A DNA stretch of 64,000 bases from an uncultured Bacteroidales bacterium. Lineage in GTDB: Bacteria; Bacteroidota; Bacteroidia; Bacteroidales; F082. Positions 35,068 to 44,702 of this stretch are shown piece after piece. Made by a program: the position numbers and the translations under genes. Location: positions 20,314 to 84,313 of the forward strand of contig CALBNV010000012.1 of assembly GCA_937896895.1 (NCBI GenBank), read 5' to 3'. The number at the start of each line of letters is the position of its first letter. The stretch's first letter is position 1. Under the pieces are notes generated by a model. The model saw nothing but the letters and a program-made list of their open reading frames with translations, had not been told where the DNA came from and did no database searches.

Positions 35068-35706
35068 ATGAGAAGATTTTTCGTGGGAATTTTCGACAGG
35101 TTTCTTGACTGGCTGATATTCTGTTTGGTGCATCTGCTGTTCAGACCGAAAGTTTATTATGCCAACAAATCAAAGAGGAAAGAATTGTTCAAGGAGCCGA
35201 CCATGATTGTCAGTCATCATATAGCTCATTATGACGGACTTACGATAGGTTCGGTGTTCCATAAGGCATCTATATGTCACATGGCGGCCAAAGACCGTTT
35301 CGCACAGAAAGGGCTTGCATTTTTCTTCAGGCATCTTAATGTGATACCTATTGACCGTCAGCAGCTTGACACGAGTTGGATATATCAGGCCTTGGACAAG
35401 CTGAAGCGTCAGAAGGAGATGGTGGCGATATATCCGGAGGGGTTGAGGAGTGAGACTGGCGAGATTCTTCCTTTTCATTCGGGAATCACGACGATAGCGA
35501 CTCTCGCGCAGGTGCCTCTGGTGATGATTTACATCGAGGGGCCTTATACTTGGCTGATTGGCAACCGCGTTAAACTGTACGTCAGTGAGCCGTTCCGGCT
35601 TGATCCGCCGCTGAATGGGATGAACGCCGACTATATCAACGAGCAGACCATCAGACTTCACGACAAGATGGTGGAGATGCAAAATGAATTTAATAACATA
35701 AAATAG
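35068..35706 (+). CDS. 1-acylglycerol-3-phosphate acyltransferase (PlsC family)
   Basis: A 212-residue PlsC-type acyltransferase. The HX4D active site is in SHHIAHYDGL, and IYPEGLRSETG is the substrate-binding motif. Start ATG 35068 is chosen over an in-frame TTG at 35059. It is the first gene of a tight trio with an adenylate-forming ligase (5 bp later) and an acyl carrier protein, suggesting that it transfers an acyl group from the ACP. Confidence 0.87.
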   Translation: MRRFFVGIFDRFLDWLIFCLVHLLFRPKVYYANKSKRKELFKEPTMIVSHHIAHYDGLTIGSVFHKASICHMAAKDRFAQKGLAFFFRHLNVIPIDRQQLDTSWIYQALDKLKRQKEMVAIYPEGLRSETGEILPFHSGITTIATLAQVPLVMIYIEGPYTWLIGNRVKLYVSEPFRLDPPLNGMNADYINEQTIRLHDKMVEMQNEFNNIK

Positions 35707-35711
35707 CAGTT

Positions 35712-37208
35712 ATGAAAAACAAAAACTACTTCTATGAGATGATTCCCGCCGACGAGATGGCGAGACTTCAGTATTTGCCGACGATACCGCAGTTTCTTGA
35801 GAAACTGAAAAACGAATATGCCGCGCTGCCGGCTGTGTCGGACATGACCACGACATACACCTACGCTGAGTTTTACGAGCGTATCGGCCGCCGCCGCAAG
35901 CTGATCAACGGCCTTGGTCTCAAGAAAGGCGCGAAGATAGCGGTGTGGGACCGCAACTCGGTTGATGCGATGGAACTTTATCTTGCAATAACGTCAGCAG
36001 GTTATGTGACGGTGATGTTGCCTGCAACGTTGCAGGAGATGCAGATGCTCGGCTCGTTGAAGAAGTTTGACGTCGAGGCGATGTTCGTGCGCGAGGAATT
36101 CCGCCCGATGTGCGAAAAGGTTCAAGTCAAGATGTTGTCAACCAAGGAGATAGCCGACACGTTCACGCCAAGTGCAGAAGTGAGGAAAGAAGACCTTGCG
36201 AGCATCTTCTTCACCGGCGGCACGACAGGAATGCCCAAGGGCGTGATGCTTAGCCACGGCAATATGATGCGCGGCGCATTCAACGGCATGTTCATGCCAT
36301 CAAGCGTCATCGGCAATCAGCGTTATATCGCCTTCCTGCCTTTCTCACATATCTTCGGCATCGTCAGAGGTCTGCTCGCCTGTTTCTTCACGGGTTCGCT
36401 CGTTTACAGCTGCGAAGACATGAAAGCCGGCATCGGCACACTGCCGAGAATCAAACCTACGTGCCTTGTGCTCGTCCCTGGCCTCTGCGAGATACTGCTC
36501 GGCCTCACCAAGATGTACGGCCCGCAGTTCCTCGGCGGCGAGCTGAAACTCATTATCGCCGGTGCGGCAAACGTCCCGCCGGTACTTATCAAGGCGTTTA
36601 AAGAATTGAACATCAGACTGTTGGGCGGCTACGGACTTACCGAGTCTTCCAACCTCGTATCAGGCAACGCAAACGTCGAGGAATATCCAGAGTCAGTAGG
36701 CCCGGCATATCCCGAACAGGAATATAAGTTCGTCAACGGCGAGCTTTGGATCAAGGGCGACCACGTGATGATGGGCTACTACAATGACCCTGAAGCCACC
36801 GCTGCGACAATGGAGGACGGATGGCTTAAGACCGGCGACTTGGTGCATGAAGATGAAAACGGATACCTCTATATAGACGGCAGAATCAAGAACATCATTG
36901 TGCTGAAGAACGGTGAAAACGTGCTGCCTGAGTCGATAGAAGAGAAGTTCTATATGAACAGGTTCGTGCGCGACTGCCTCGTCAAGCCGACATCAATTAA
37001 CGGCGATGAAGTCATTGGCATTGAGATACTTCCGCGTATGGAGATGTTCAAAGACGCAACGCCTGAGATGATACAGAAGACCCTTCAGGGTGTCGTCGAT
37101 GAGATAAACAAGGAACTGCCGCCGTTCGCACGCATCATTACAATGAAAGTGCGCACAGAAGACTTCAAACGTACAGGTTCACTTAAAGTTGACAGAAGAA
37201 ATTCATAG
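35712..37208 (+). CDS. Adenylate-forming acyl-CoA / acyl-ACP ligase
   Basis: A 498-residue class I adenylate-forming enzyme. Motifs are FFTGGTTGMPKGVMLSHGN (P-loop), YGLTESS, the TGDLV hinge and TGSLKVDRR near the C-terminus with the catalytic Lys. It activates a carboxylic acid, probably a fatty acid, as the acyl-adenylate and loads it on CoA or an ACP. The ACP gene starts 2 bp after its stop, so acyl-ACP loading is the likely reaction. Confidence 0.88.
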   Translation: MKNKNYFYEMIPADEMARLQYLPTIPQFLEKLKNEYAALPAVSDMTTTYTYAEFYERIGRRRKLINGLGLKKGAKIAVWDRNSVDAMELYLAITSAGYVTVMLPATLQEMQMLGSLKKFDVEAMFVREEFRPMCEKVQVKMLSTKEIADTFTPSAEVRKEDLASIFFTGGTTGMPKGVMLSHGNMMRGAFNGMFMPSSVIGNQRYIAFLPFSHIFGIVRGLLACFFTGSLVYSCEDMKAGIGTLPRIKPTCLVLVPGLCEILLGLTKMYGPQFLGGELKLIIAGAANVPPVLIKAFKELNIRLLGGYGLTESSNLVSGNANVEEYPESVGPAYPEQEYKFVNGELWIKGDHVMMGYYNDPEATAATMEDGWLKTGDLVHEDENGYLYIDGRIKNIIVLKNGENVLPESIEEKFYMNRFVRDCLVKPTSINGDEVIGIEILPRMEMFKDATPEMIQKTLQGVVDEINKELPPFARIITMKVRTEDFKRTGSLKVDRRNS

Positions 37209-37210
37209 TT

Positions 37211-37444
37211 ATGGTTTTAGACAGATTAAAAAAGATTTTCGCGAATGTGATGCCTAATGTCAATGTTGACAATATCACATTCGACACGCAGCTCCAGCAG
37301 GATTTGGGCATTAACTCTTTGTCAATGTTACTGTTGGCATTGGCGATAGAGCAGGAATTTGACTTCCGTTTCGAGACGGTGAACCCGTTTAAGACAGTGG
37401 GTGAGGTCGTCGCTTACATCGAAGGTAAGATTCAAAACAAATAA
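37211..37444 (+). CDS. Acyl carrier protein
   Basis: A 77-residue acyl carrier protein with the phosphopantetheine site in LGINSLSMLLL. It follows the ligase by 2 bp. It is distinct from a housekeeping AcpP by its N-terminus and context, and probably serves the preceding ligase and acyltransferase. It ends at a bidirectional terminator. Confidence 0.87.
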   Translation: MVLDRLKKIFANVMPNVNVDNITFDTQLQQDLGINSLSMLLLALAIEQEFDFRFETVNPFKTVGEVVAYIEGKIQNK

Positions 37445-37465
37445 AAACGTCAGGTTTTTACAAAA

Positions 37466-37503
37466 AAAAATGACTGGCAGAAACACTCTGCCAGTCATTT
37501 TTG
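37466..37503. terminator. Bidirectional terminator between acp and gapA
   Basis: TGACTGGCAGA (37471-37481) pairs with TCTGCCAGTCA (37487-37497) around a 5-base loop. It is flanked by an A-run on the left and a T-run on the right, so it serves both convergent genes. Confidence 0.9.
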
Positions 37504-37521
37504 TATTAATGCTGATGATTG

Positions 37522-38541
37522 TTACTCATTGACTTTCGCGATATGTGCGAGGAGGTCGCAGACTCTTCTTGCGTAACCCATTTCGTTGTCGTACCATGCT
37601 ACGACTTTCACGAACTTCTCGTTCAGTGAGAGACCGGCCTGTTGGTCAAAGATTGATGAATGGATGTCATCGACGAAATCTGTTGAAACGAGCTGGTCGT
37701 CGGTGTAGCCGAGGATGCCTTTGAGGTCGCCTTCTTCGGAAGCCTTCTTCATCGCGGCGCAGACCTCTTCGTAAGTGGCAGGTTTCTTCAGGACTGCCGT
37801 GAGGTCAACGACCGACACGTCTGTCGTAGGCACGCGGTAAGAAGTGCCGGTGAGTTTGCCGTTGAGTTCAGGGATGACCTTGCCGACGGCCTTTGCTGCG
37901 CCTGTCGTCGATGGGATGATGTTGCTGAAAGCGGCACGCCCGCCGCGCCAGTCTCTGATTGAGTTTCCGTCAACGGTTCTCTGCTTTGCCGTGACAGCGT
38001 GTATTGTCGCCATCAAGCCCATCTCGATTCCCCAGTTGTCGTTGAGGACCTTCGCGATAGGGGCGAGGCAGTTTGTGGTGCATGAAGCGTTCGACACGAA
38101 TTGCGTGCCTTTCTTGTAAGTCTTGTGGTTGACACCGTAAACGAACATCGGAGTGTCGTCTTTTGAAGGCGCCGACATGATGACGTATTTCGCGCCGGCG
38201 TCAAGATGCGCCTGGCATTTCTCTTTTGTCAGGAACAAACCTGTCGATTCGAGAACATATTCGGCTCCGATTTCTCCCCACGGGATGTTGGCAGGGTCTT
38301 TTTCCGCGAAAATTCTAACATCTCTGCCATTGACAGTCATGATGTTCTTTTCCATATCATAATCAATGGTGCCGTTAAATCTCCCGTGCACCGAGTCATA
38401 TCTTGCGTTATATGCCAGATAGTCAAGTGGTTGGATGTCGTTGATTCCTACAACCTCAATGTCGCCACGCTGTTCGGCGATCCTCATGGCAAGACGGCCG
38501 ATTCTTCCGAAGCCGTTGATGCCCAATTTAATTTTCTTCAT
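37522..38541 (-). CDS. gapA: Glyceraldehyde-3-phosphate dehydrogenase
   Basis: A 339-residue type I GAPDH of glycolysis. The N-terminal NAD site is GINGFGRIGRLAMR, the catalytic cysteine lies in SNASCTTNC and the C-terminus ends WYDNEMGYARRVCDLLAHI. A minus-strand -7 element (TATTTTTG, 38572-38579) lies 31 bp upstream. Confidence 0.97.
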   Translation of the reverse strand: MKKIKLGINGFGRIGRLAMRIAEQRGDIEVVGINDIQPLDYLAYNARYDSVHGRFNGTIDYDMEKNIMTVNGRDVRIFAEKDPANIPWGEIGAEYVLESTGLFLTKEKCQAHLDAGAKYVIMSAPSKDDTPMFVYGVNHKTYKKGTQFVSNASCTTNCLAPIAKVLNDNWGIEMGLMATIHAVTAKQRTVDGNSIRDWRGGRAAFSNIIPSTTGAAKAVGKVIPELNGKLTGTSYRVPTTDVSVVDLTAVLKKPATYEEVCAAMKKASEEGDLKGILGYTDDQLVSTDFVDDIHSSIFDQQAGLSLNEKFVKVVAWYDNEMGYARRVCDLLAHIAKVNE

Positions 38542-38571
38542 TTTATATTCTATTTAGTCCGTAAAATCGCG

Positions 38572-38579
38572 CAAAAATA
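38572..38579 (-). promoter_or_regulatory. -7 promoter element for gapA
   Basis: TATTTTTG on the minus strand fits TAnnTTTG and points into gapA. Confidence 0.55.
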
Positions 38580-38633
38580 CACATTTTTGCCATGTGTAAA
38601 ACATCGAAATGAAAAAAAAGTTCGATGAGATAC

Positions 38634-38680
38634 AAAAAGTTCATAAAGTTATAAAGTAGAAAGTATAAAGTATAAAGTGG
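38634..38680. repeat. AAGTTATA-type short repeat
   Basis: Several variants of ataaagtt/aaagtataaagt stand between gapA and speA. They resemble the repeats at 13357-13415 and 57893-57930. Confidence 0.7.
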
Positions 38681-38790
38681 CTGGCGCACCACCGAAAACC
38701 TTTCGTGAAAATTCGTGGTCAGGGACACATTTCGGACTTGAGATGCAACGCTGTGCATCGGGCAGTCATCTTGTTGTCAAGCGATGGACT

Positions 38791-40692
38791 CTATTCCAAA
38801 TATGTGTATCCGTACAGCCCGGAACGGTAATTTGAGAGGAACTCTTTGCCTTCCTCAACGGTTATTTTACCGGCTTTGACACACTGCGTCACCCATGACT
38901 CAACAGTCCTGACGAGTTTCTTCGGACTGTATTGCACGTATTCCAAAACCTCGGCAACAGTCTCACCGTCAATGAGTTGGTCGATATAATAACCTTTTTC
39001 ATCAACAGAGACGTGTACGGCGTTGGTGTCGCCGAAGAGGTTGTGCATGTCGCCGAGAATCTCCTGGTACGCGCCGACGAGGAACACGCCGATGTAGTAT
39101 GGGTCTTTCTTGTCGATGGAGTGGACTGGCAGGTTGTGCGACAGGTTGTGCCCGGTGACGTATGTCACGACCTTGCCGTCGGAGTCGCAGGTGATGTCCT
39201 GCAACGTCGCTTCACGGTCGGGATATTCGTTGAGACGATGTATCGGCATGATGGGGAAGACCTGGTCTATGGCCCATGTGTCGGGCAGCGACTGGAACAA
39301 CGAGAAGTTGCAGAAGTATTTGTCGGCCAGTAACTTGGGCAATGAGCTGAAGTCGTCAGGGACGCGTTTCATGTCGTTGCACATCTGGTTCACTTCCAGT
39401 GCTATTGACCAGAAGATGCGTTCTATCTTGGCTCTTGTTGGCAGGTCGAGAAGTCCCATGCTGAAGCGGTCGAGTGCCTCCTCGCGTATCTCCTGCGCGT
39501 CGTGCCATGTCTCAAGCATCGACGACTGTTTGCTCGACAGCTTGTCCCATGTCTCGTAAAGGTCGTGGACGAGTTCGTGGTCGTTCTCGCTGACGACTTC
39601 GTTCTCGTCGTCCCATGTCGGAAGTGACGCTGTCTCAAGCACTTCGAAAATCAGCACCGAGTGATGCGCCGTCAACGCGCGTCCCGACTCAGTGATGATG
39701 TTCGGATGCCGGAAGCCGTTCTTGTCGCAGGCATCGACGATGGAGAAGATCGCGTCGTTGACATATTCCTGTATGCTGTAGTTGACGCTGCTGGCGTTGT
39801 TGGCCGAGTGCGTGCCGTCATAGTCCACGCCGAGTCCGCCGCCGATGTCAACAAAGTCAATGTTGAAGCCCATCTTGTGAAGCTGTACGTAGAACTGTGC
39901 GGCTTCCTTCAGGGCAATCTTTATGCTTCTAATCTTCGTGACCTGACTGCCGATGTGGTAATGCACGAGTTTCAAGCAGTCGCGGAGATTGTTTTTGTCG
40001 AGGAACTCAAGGGCATCGAGCAGCTCTGATGGGGAAAGCCCGAACTTGCTGGCGTCGCCGCCCGAGTCCTCCCATTTTCCGGCGCCTGAACTCGCGAGTT
40101 TGATTCTGATACCGATGGTCGGGGTGACTTTCAACTGCTTCGAGAGCTTGGCGATGAGACGAAGCTCGTTCATCTTCTCGACGACGATGATGATGGTCCT
40201 GCCCATCTTCTGCGCGAGAAGCGCCAGCTCTATGTAACTCTCATCTTTGTATCCGTTGCATATTATGAGTGACTCGGAGTCAGTGTTTGACGCGATGATG
40301 GCGTGCAGTTCAGGCTTCGAGCCGGCTTCCAGCCCGATGTTGAATTTCTTGCCGTGACTGACAATCTCCTCGACGACAGGCCGCATCTGGTTCACCTTGA
40401 TCGGGAAGACGATGAAGTTCTGACCTTGGTATTCGTATTCCTTCGCCGCCGCCTTGAAACACGAGTCAATCCTCTCAATGCGCGTGTCGATGATGTCGGG
40501 GAAACGTATCAGCATAGGCGCCGAGACGTCGCGCAAGGCGAGTTCATCGACAAGTTCGCGAAGGTCAACCGATGCGCAGCCTTCACGCGGCGTGACAACG
40601 ACGTTGCCTTTCTCGTTGATTGAGAAATAGTTAATGCCCCAGTTGTTGATGTTGTAAAGCTCGGCGGAGTCTTCAATGCGCCATTTTCTCAT
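38791..40692 (-). CDS. speA: Biosynthetic arginine decarboxylase
   Basis: A 633-residue SpeA, a PLP enzyme that turns arginine to agmatine for polyamine synthesis. The N-terminus MRKWRIEDSAELYNINNWG is the usual start in Bacteroidales; ATG 40704 is an in-frame alternative. Visible features are FPIKVNQMRPVVEEI (PLP lysine), the HYHIGSQV motif and the GGGLGVDYDG loop. It has a minus-strand -7 element (40765-40772) divergent from the next gene. Confidence 0.96.
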   Translation of the reverse strand: MRKWRIEDSAELYNINNWGINYFSINEKGNVVVTPREGCASVDLRELVDELALRDVSAPMLIRFPDIIDTRIERIDSCFKAAAKEYEYQGQNFIVFPIKVNQMRPVVEEIVSHGKKFNIGLEAGSKPELHAIIASNTDSESLIICNGYKDESYIELALLAQKMGRTIIIVVEKMNELRLIAKLSKQLKVTPTIGIRIKLASSGAGKWEDSGGDASKFGLSPSELLDALEFLDKNNLRDCLKLVHYHIGSQVTKIRSIKIALKEAAQFYVQLHKMGFNIDFVDIGGGLGVDYDGTHSANNASSVNYSIQEYVNDAIFSIVDACDKNGFRHPNIITESGRALTAHHSVLIFEVLETASLPTWDDENEVVSENDHELVHDLYETWDKLSSKQSSMLETWHDAQEIREEALDRFSMGLLDLPTRAKIERIFWSIALEVNQMCNDMKRVPDDFSSLPKLLADKYFCNFSLFQSLPDTWAIDQVFPIMPIHRLNEYPDREATLQDITCDSDGKVVTYVTGHNLSHNLPVHSIDKKDPYYIGVFLVGAYQEILGDMHNLFGDTNAVHVSVDEKGYYIDQLIDGETVAEVLEYVQYSPKKLVRTVESWVTQCVKAGKITVEEGKEFLSNYRSGLYGYTYLE

Positions 40693-40764
40693 GCTTCTAC
40701 CCATGTAAGTCAAAAGTTTTAATGTTCGTAAAGTAAAAATATAAAGTCTTCCTTTTGAAACGTG

Positions 40765-40830
40765 CAAAAATAGTCAATAAAACAATGTGTCACCTAATTT
40801 TTTTGCATTTCAGATTTATTTTTATTTTTG
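40765..40830. promoter_or_regulatory. Divergent promoters for speA and the kinase-like gene
   Basis: TATTTTTG occurs on the minus strand at 40765-40772 (towards speA) and on the plus strand at 40823-40830 (towards the BadF/BadG gene at 40846). Confidence 0.6.
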
Positions 40831-40845
40831 CAAAAATTTTCTGAC

Positions 40846-41685
40846 ATGATTTTAATTGCTGACTGCGGTTCCACAAAAGCTGACTGGGTGTTGCTCGATG
40901 GCGAAAAAGTCGCGCGACAATTCACTGCCGACGGCTTCAATCCTAACTTTTGTGACATGGATTTTATTTCAAGTATGACTTTGAATGACATTTGTCAAAA
41001 TATTGATATTGAATGTATTGAAAAATTATTTTTCTATGGAACAGGATGTGGGAATCCGTCCAATGTGGAAAAGATGAAAAAAGTTCTTTCCGGCATTTTC
41101 AAGTGTTCGGAAATTGAAGTCTTTTCTGATATTTTAGGCTCATGTCATTCGCTTTTCGGCCACGAGTCGGGAATAGCCTGCATACTCGGGACCGGCTCGA
41201 ATGCGTGCCTTTACAATGGAAGAGACATCGAGAAAAACGCCGTCTCGCTCGGCTATCTGCTTGGCGATGAGGGCAGCGGCTGCCATATCGGGAAAAAAAT
41301 CGTGCACGACTATTTCTATGGGATTATGCCCGAAGATCTGCGCCGGAACTTTGATTCGGATTATAAAATCGATAGAAACACATTGATTGCTAAGGTTTAC
41401 AAGAATCCGCAGCCGTCAAAATACCTGGCTTCATTTTCAAAATTTGCAAATATGCATATTGATAATCAATATATTGTCAATCTGGTGTCGGACTGTTTTG
41501 ACGAGTTTGTCAAATATTTCATAATTCCTTTGACGAAGAACGGCGAATGTCATGAAGTCGGATTTATCGGCTCCGTGGCGTTTTATTTTCAGGATATTCT
41601 CCGTGAACGCTTGGCGCAACATGGTCTGAGTTGTGGCGAAATCGTGAAAAACCCGATGGATGGATTGGTCAGATTCTATTCGTAA
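40846..41685 (+). CDS. BadF/BadG ATPase, N-acetylglucosamine-kinase-like
   Basis: A 279-residue ASKHA-fold protein. Phosphate motifs are ADCGSTKADW near the start, LGTGSNACLYNG and GDEGSGCHIG. This fits the BadF/BadG/BcrA family and its N-acetylglucosamine or N-acetylmuramate kinase branch. Start ATG 40846 (MILIADCGSTKADW) is chosen. Its 3' end overlaps the convergent ABC ATPase gene by 17 bp. Confidence 0.82.
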   Translation: MILIADCGSTKADWVLLDGEKVARQFTADGFNPNFCDMDFISSMTLNDICQNIDIECIEKLFFYGTGCGNPSNVEKMKKVLSGIFKCSEIEVFSDILGSCHSLFGHESGIACILGTGSNACLYNGRDIEKNAVSLGYLLGDEGSGCHIGKKIVHDYFYGIMPEDLRRNFDSDYKIDRNTLIAKVYKNPQPSKYLASFSKFANMHIDNQYIVNLVSDCFDEFVKYFIIPLTKNGECHEVGFIGSVAFYFQDILRERLAQHGLSCGEIVKNPMDGLVRFYS

Positions 41686-42424
41686 GATATTCGTTATCAG
41701 TATCTTGAAGGTTGAAGTATTCTTGTATCTTGCCGTTTTTCAACAATTCGGAGCATGAGCCTTTTATGAACGGCAGATGTCTCCCCATAACCCAAAGGCT
41801 GTCGGTGTATCTTAACAGAAGCTCAAGGTCGTGTGAACTGAATATTATGGTTTTTCTCTGTTCAGATGCAAGTCGTTTCAGAATTGAAAACAACTCGATT
41901 TTACTTGGGTAGTCGAGGAAGGCGGTGGGTTCGTCAAGAAAGATTATAGGCGTGTTTTGTGCGATTGACTTTGCAATCATTACTTTCTGTCTTTCGCCAT
42001 CTGATAATGTATTAAATAATCTGTCACTCAAATGTTTGATTCCGATTAGCTCAAGTGATTCTTCAACTATTTTTTCATCGTTTCCGGAGAGTTTCCCGAA
42101 CATTCCAAGATACGGGAAGCGCCCTGAAGACACGATTTCGCAGACTGTCAGGAACATGTCGTCGGGCCGTTCCGTGAGCACGACGCTCATCATCTTGGCG
42201 CGTTCCTTGGCTGTGAGGTTCTCGGCGTTCTCACCGTTGATTTCAATTGTGCCTGATACGGGTTTTATGTGCCCTGACAATGTCTTGAAGAGCGTTGATT
42301 TGCCTGCGCCGTTCGGGCCTATCAACGCGACCAAATCGCCTGAATCAAGGGAGATGTCGATGCCCGAAGCAATGATCTTGTTTGCGTAACCGATTGAAAG
42401 AGAATGTGTTTTGAGAACTTGCAT
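41669..42424 (-). CDS. ABC transporter ATP-binding protein (FecE/BtuD type)
   Basis: A 251-residue ATPase with Walker A GPNGAGKST, signature LSDGERQKV and Walker B IIFLDEPTAFLD. Start ATG 42424 (MQVLKTHSLSIGYANKI) is chosen over a longer frame with no similarity. It completes a minus-strand importer with the permease (11 bp upstream) and the binding protein, of the iron-siderophore/heme/cobalamin class. Confidence 0.92.
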   Translation of the reverse strand: MQVLKTHSLSIGYANKIIASGIDISLDSGDLVALIGPNGAGKSTLFKTLSGHIKPVSGTIEINGENAENLTAKERAKMMSVVLTERPDDMFLTVCEIVSSGRFPYLGMFGKLSGNDEKIVEESLELIGIKHLSDRLFNTLSDGERQKVMIAKSIAQNTPIIFLDEPTAFLDYPSKIELFSILKRLASEQRKTIIFSSHDLELLLRYTDSLWVMGRHLPFIKGSCSELLKNGKIQEYFNLQDTDNEYLTNRI

Positions 42425-42435
42425 GGTTTTCTTTT

Positions 42436-43467
42436 TTATTTTGCAACCTTGTTTCCTTTTATGATGACAGCGATGACTATTGGTGCGCCGATGAAGGCGG
42501 TGACAGCGTTTATCGGGAGATTGCCGTCGAAACCGGGAAGTCGTGCGATGACGTTGCATAAAAGCGCGAGGTCCATCCCGATGAGCATTGTCATTGGCAG
42601 CAAAAGCCGGTGGTCACTGCTTTTGAAGATGAATCTTGCGATATGCGGGACGGCGAGGCCGACGAACGCGATGGGGCCGCAATATGCCGTGACGATGGCT
42701 GTCAGATAACCTGATATTAAGATGATAATCAGGTTGTTACGTCTGATGTTCAGGCCGAGGTTTTCGGCGTATGTCTCACCTAAAAGCAAGACATTTAAAT
42801 TTTTGGAAAGGAAAAAAGAAGCCAGCAAGCCGATGATAACGCTGATTGACAACACCGTCATCCGTTCTGTCCCGACGTTTGAGAAACTGCCCATTCCCCA
42901 GATGACGAAGGCGTGGATGTCTTCTTTCATGCTGAAAAACTTCAGAATATCGGTGACTGAACTTGCGAGGTAAGCGATCATCAACCCGATGATTATCAAT
43001 GTGGTCATGTTTTTTGTCATTGAGCTGAAGGCGAGAATCAGAAATAAGACCGCCACGGCTCCGGCGAAGGCGGCAAGGCTTACTCCGATCGTTGACCACC
43101 AACCGAGCGAGGAGACGGCGGAGCCAGAGATGACGCCGGTGAGTAAGATGACGATTCCGACGCCGAGACTCGCGCCGCTGCTTATGCCAAGCATCGAAGG
43201 GTCGGCGAGAGGGTTGCGGAAAAGTGTCTGCATCAGAAGTCCCGAAACCGCTAAGGCAGAACCTGCTAAAAGTGCTGTCAACGCTTGTGGTAGTCTGTAA
43301 TTTAAAATAATGGTATTTAATGGATTATCCTTGTTTGCTTTAAGTAATACGTCAAGAATATCTTTGAATGGAATCTTGACTGAACCAATAAATAGATTGG
43401 CCAGAAACAGCACAATTCCAAGCAGGATTATTGTCAAAATAGCAATTGTTTTTCTGTTTTTACTCAT
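42436..43467 (-). CDS. FecCD-family ABC permease
   Basis: A 343-residue membrane permease of the FecCD/BtuC family with many hydrophobic helices, the LPQALTALLAGSALAVSGLLMQ segment and GPIAFVGLAVPHIARF coupling region. It lies between the ATPase and the binding protein, overlapping the latter by 8 bp. Substrate is an iron complex, heme or cobalamin. Confidence 0.93.
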   Translation of the reverse strand: MSKNRKTIAILTIILLGIVLFLANLFIGSVKIPFKDILDVLLKANKDNPLNTIILNYRLPQALTALLAGSALAVSGLLMQTLFRNPLADPSMLGISSGASLGVGIVILLTGVISGSAVSSLGWWSTIGVSLAAFAGAVAVLFLILAFSSMTKNMTTLIIIGLMIAYLASSVTDILKFFSMKEDIHAFVIWGMGSFSNVGTERMTVLSISVIIGLLASFFLSKNLNVLLLGETYAENLGLNIRRNNLIIILISGYLTAIVTAYCGPIAFVGLAVPHIARFIFKSSDHRLLLPMTMLIGMDLALLCNVIARLPGFDGNLPINAVTAFIGAPIVIAVIIKGNKVAK

Positions 43468-44608
43468 TCAGCAAATGAAAATATTTTGGTTGGTAATTGT
43501 CTTCGAATAATTCCGGATGAAATATCGTGGCGAAGTCTTTAAGCATAACATCAGGCTCATATTGTGCATTTTCAAAGTATGCGCTTTCACGTACATCGCA
43601 GACGATGACGTTCCTGTTTTTAAAGGCTTTGTAATATGTAAAAAGTTCATTTTCAACAGATAACCGTTCGTATGAATACGGCGTGTCTGTCGAATTCATA
43701 ATCCGCCAGAAGTCGGCGTCGCCGGCTTTCGCCAAGACCGTCTCTGCGTCAACGGGCAGGCTTCCGGTCGCGTCATTGTCTTTCCAGACGTAATCGGCGG
43801 CGGCATCACTGAAAATCTGTGCGATGTAACTCCTCCCGCCTGGAATGTACCATTGTCCGTCAAACGGCAGGTCGGAGAAAACTGTGGGGGTGTCAGTGGC
43901 GTTTCTACATAGTGATTTAATTGATTCATAATTAGTTGCAATGTCGTTGAACCAACGATCCGTTTCTTTTTCGCGGCAAGTCAGGCAGCCGATTATTTTA
44001 AGCCATTCCGCGCGGCCGAGAGGATGATTCTCAAGATAGTCGGCGAATGGCAGCATGACCGCGCCTGTGAGTTCGCCAATCTTGCTGTCCTGAATGGTCG
44101 GATACGGAGTGTAAAGAATTACATCTGGTTGAATGTCAATGACTTTCTCAATGTTTATCTTTGATTCCGTCCCGACATCCGACATCTTGCCGTCAGCGAT
44201 AAGCTGTTTGATTTGAGGGTTGTCAGTGTAATTGCTCTCCAAAATTCCTTTCACGCGCTCTAATTCTTCAAGTCGTTGAAAAACAGACCATTGCGTTGAA
44301 GAATATGCGACGACCGACCTCGCCGGCGTCCTGATCACCTGTTTTGTTGATAGTTCGTCGGGCAACTCCAAAGTGTCAGGATATAGGTAGAACTCACCTA
44401 AACTGCCGCCTTTCCACGGATTTGTGATTTTTATGTAATAACCTGATTTGTAATGAGATACGTGAAGATTGCTCGAATATTCGATGAGGTTGTCTTCTCC
44501 TTGACATGCTGCAGTTTGTCTTGTCTCGTTCTCGCCGCAGCAGCATAATATCGGGCAAATCATTGATATACAGATGATTAAACTGAATATATGCAGACTA
44601 TGTTTCAT
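43460..44608 (-). CDS. ABC transporter substrate-binding lipoprotein (TroA/BtuF-like)
   Basis: A 382-residue binding protein with a lipoprotein-like signal (ICPILCCCGE; a Cys after the hydrophobic core). The TroA-like fold shows in VGTESKINIEKVIDIQPDVILY and NRNVIVCDVRESAYF. The cargo cannot be told. Cobalamin is possible, since KamDE in this genome needs it, but iron siderophores are equally likely. Confidence 0.87.
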   Translation of the reverse strand: MKHSLHIFSLIICISMICPILCCCGENETRQTAACQGEDNLIEYSSNLHVSHYKSGYYIKITNPWKGGSLGEFYLYPDTLELPDELSTKQVIRTPARSVVAYSSTQWSVFQRLEELERVKGILESNYTDNPQIKQLIADGKMSDVGTESKINIEKVIDIQPDVILYTPYPTIQDSKIGELTGAVMLPFADYLENHPLGRAEWLKIIGCLTCREKETDRWFNDIATNYESIKSLCRNATDTPTVFSDLPFDGQWYIPGGRSYIAQIFSDAAADYVWKDNDATGSLPVDAETVLAKAGDADFWRIMNSTDTPYSYERLSVENELFTYYKAFKNRNVIVCDVRESAYFENAQYEPDVMLKDFATIFHPELFEDNYQPKYFHLLNE

Positions 44609-44676
44609 TTGTCAAAAATCGTAGAAATTGATTGCAAAAATAATAAAAAATGGCCATTTAAGTCAAAAATTATGTT

Positions 44677-44684
44677 TACTTTTG
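44677..44684 (+). promoter_or_regulatory. -7 promoter element
   Basis: TACTTTTG fits TAnnTTTG, 18 bp before the small gene at 44703, and may drive the following mutL run. Confidence 0.5.
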
Positions 44685-44702
44685 CAGGTTAAAATTTTAG
44701 TC

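Noticed and set aside
44609..44702. Cobalamin riboswitch before the ABC importer
   Set aside because: The gap is too short and shows no B12-box-like sequence.
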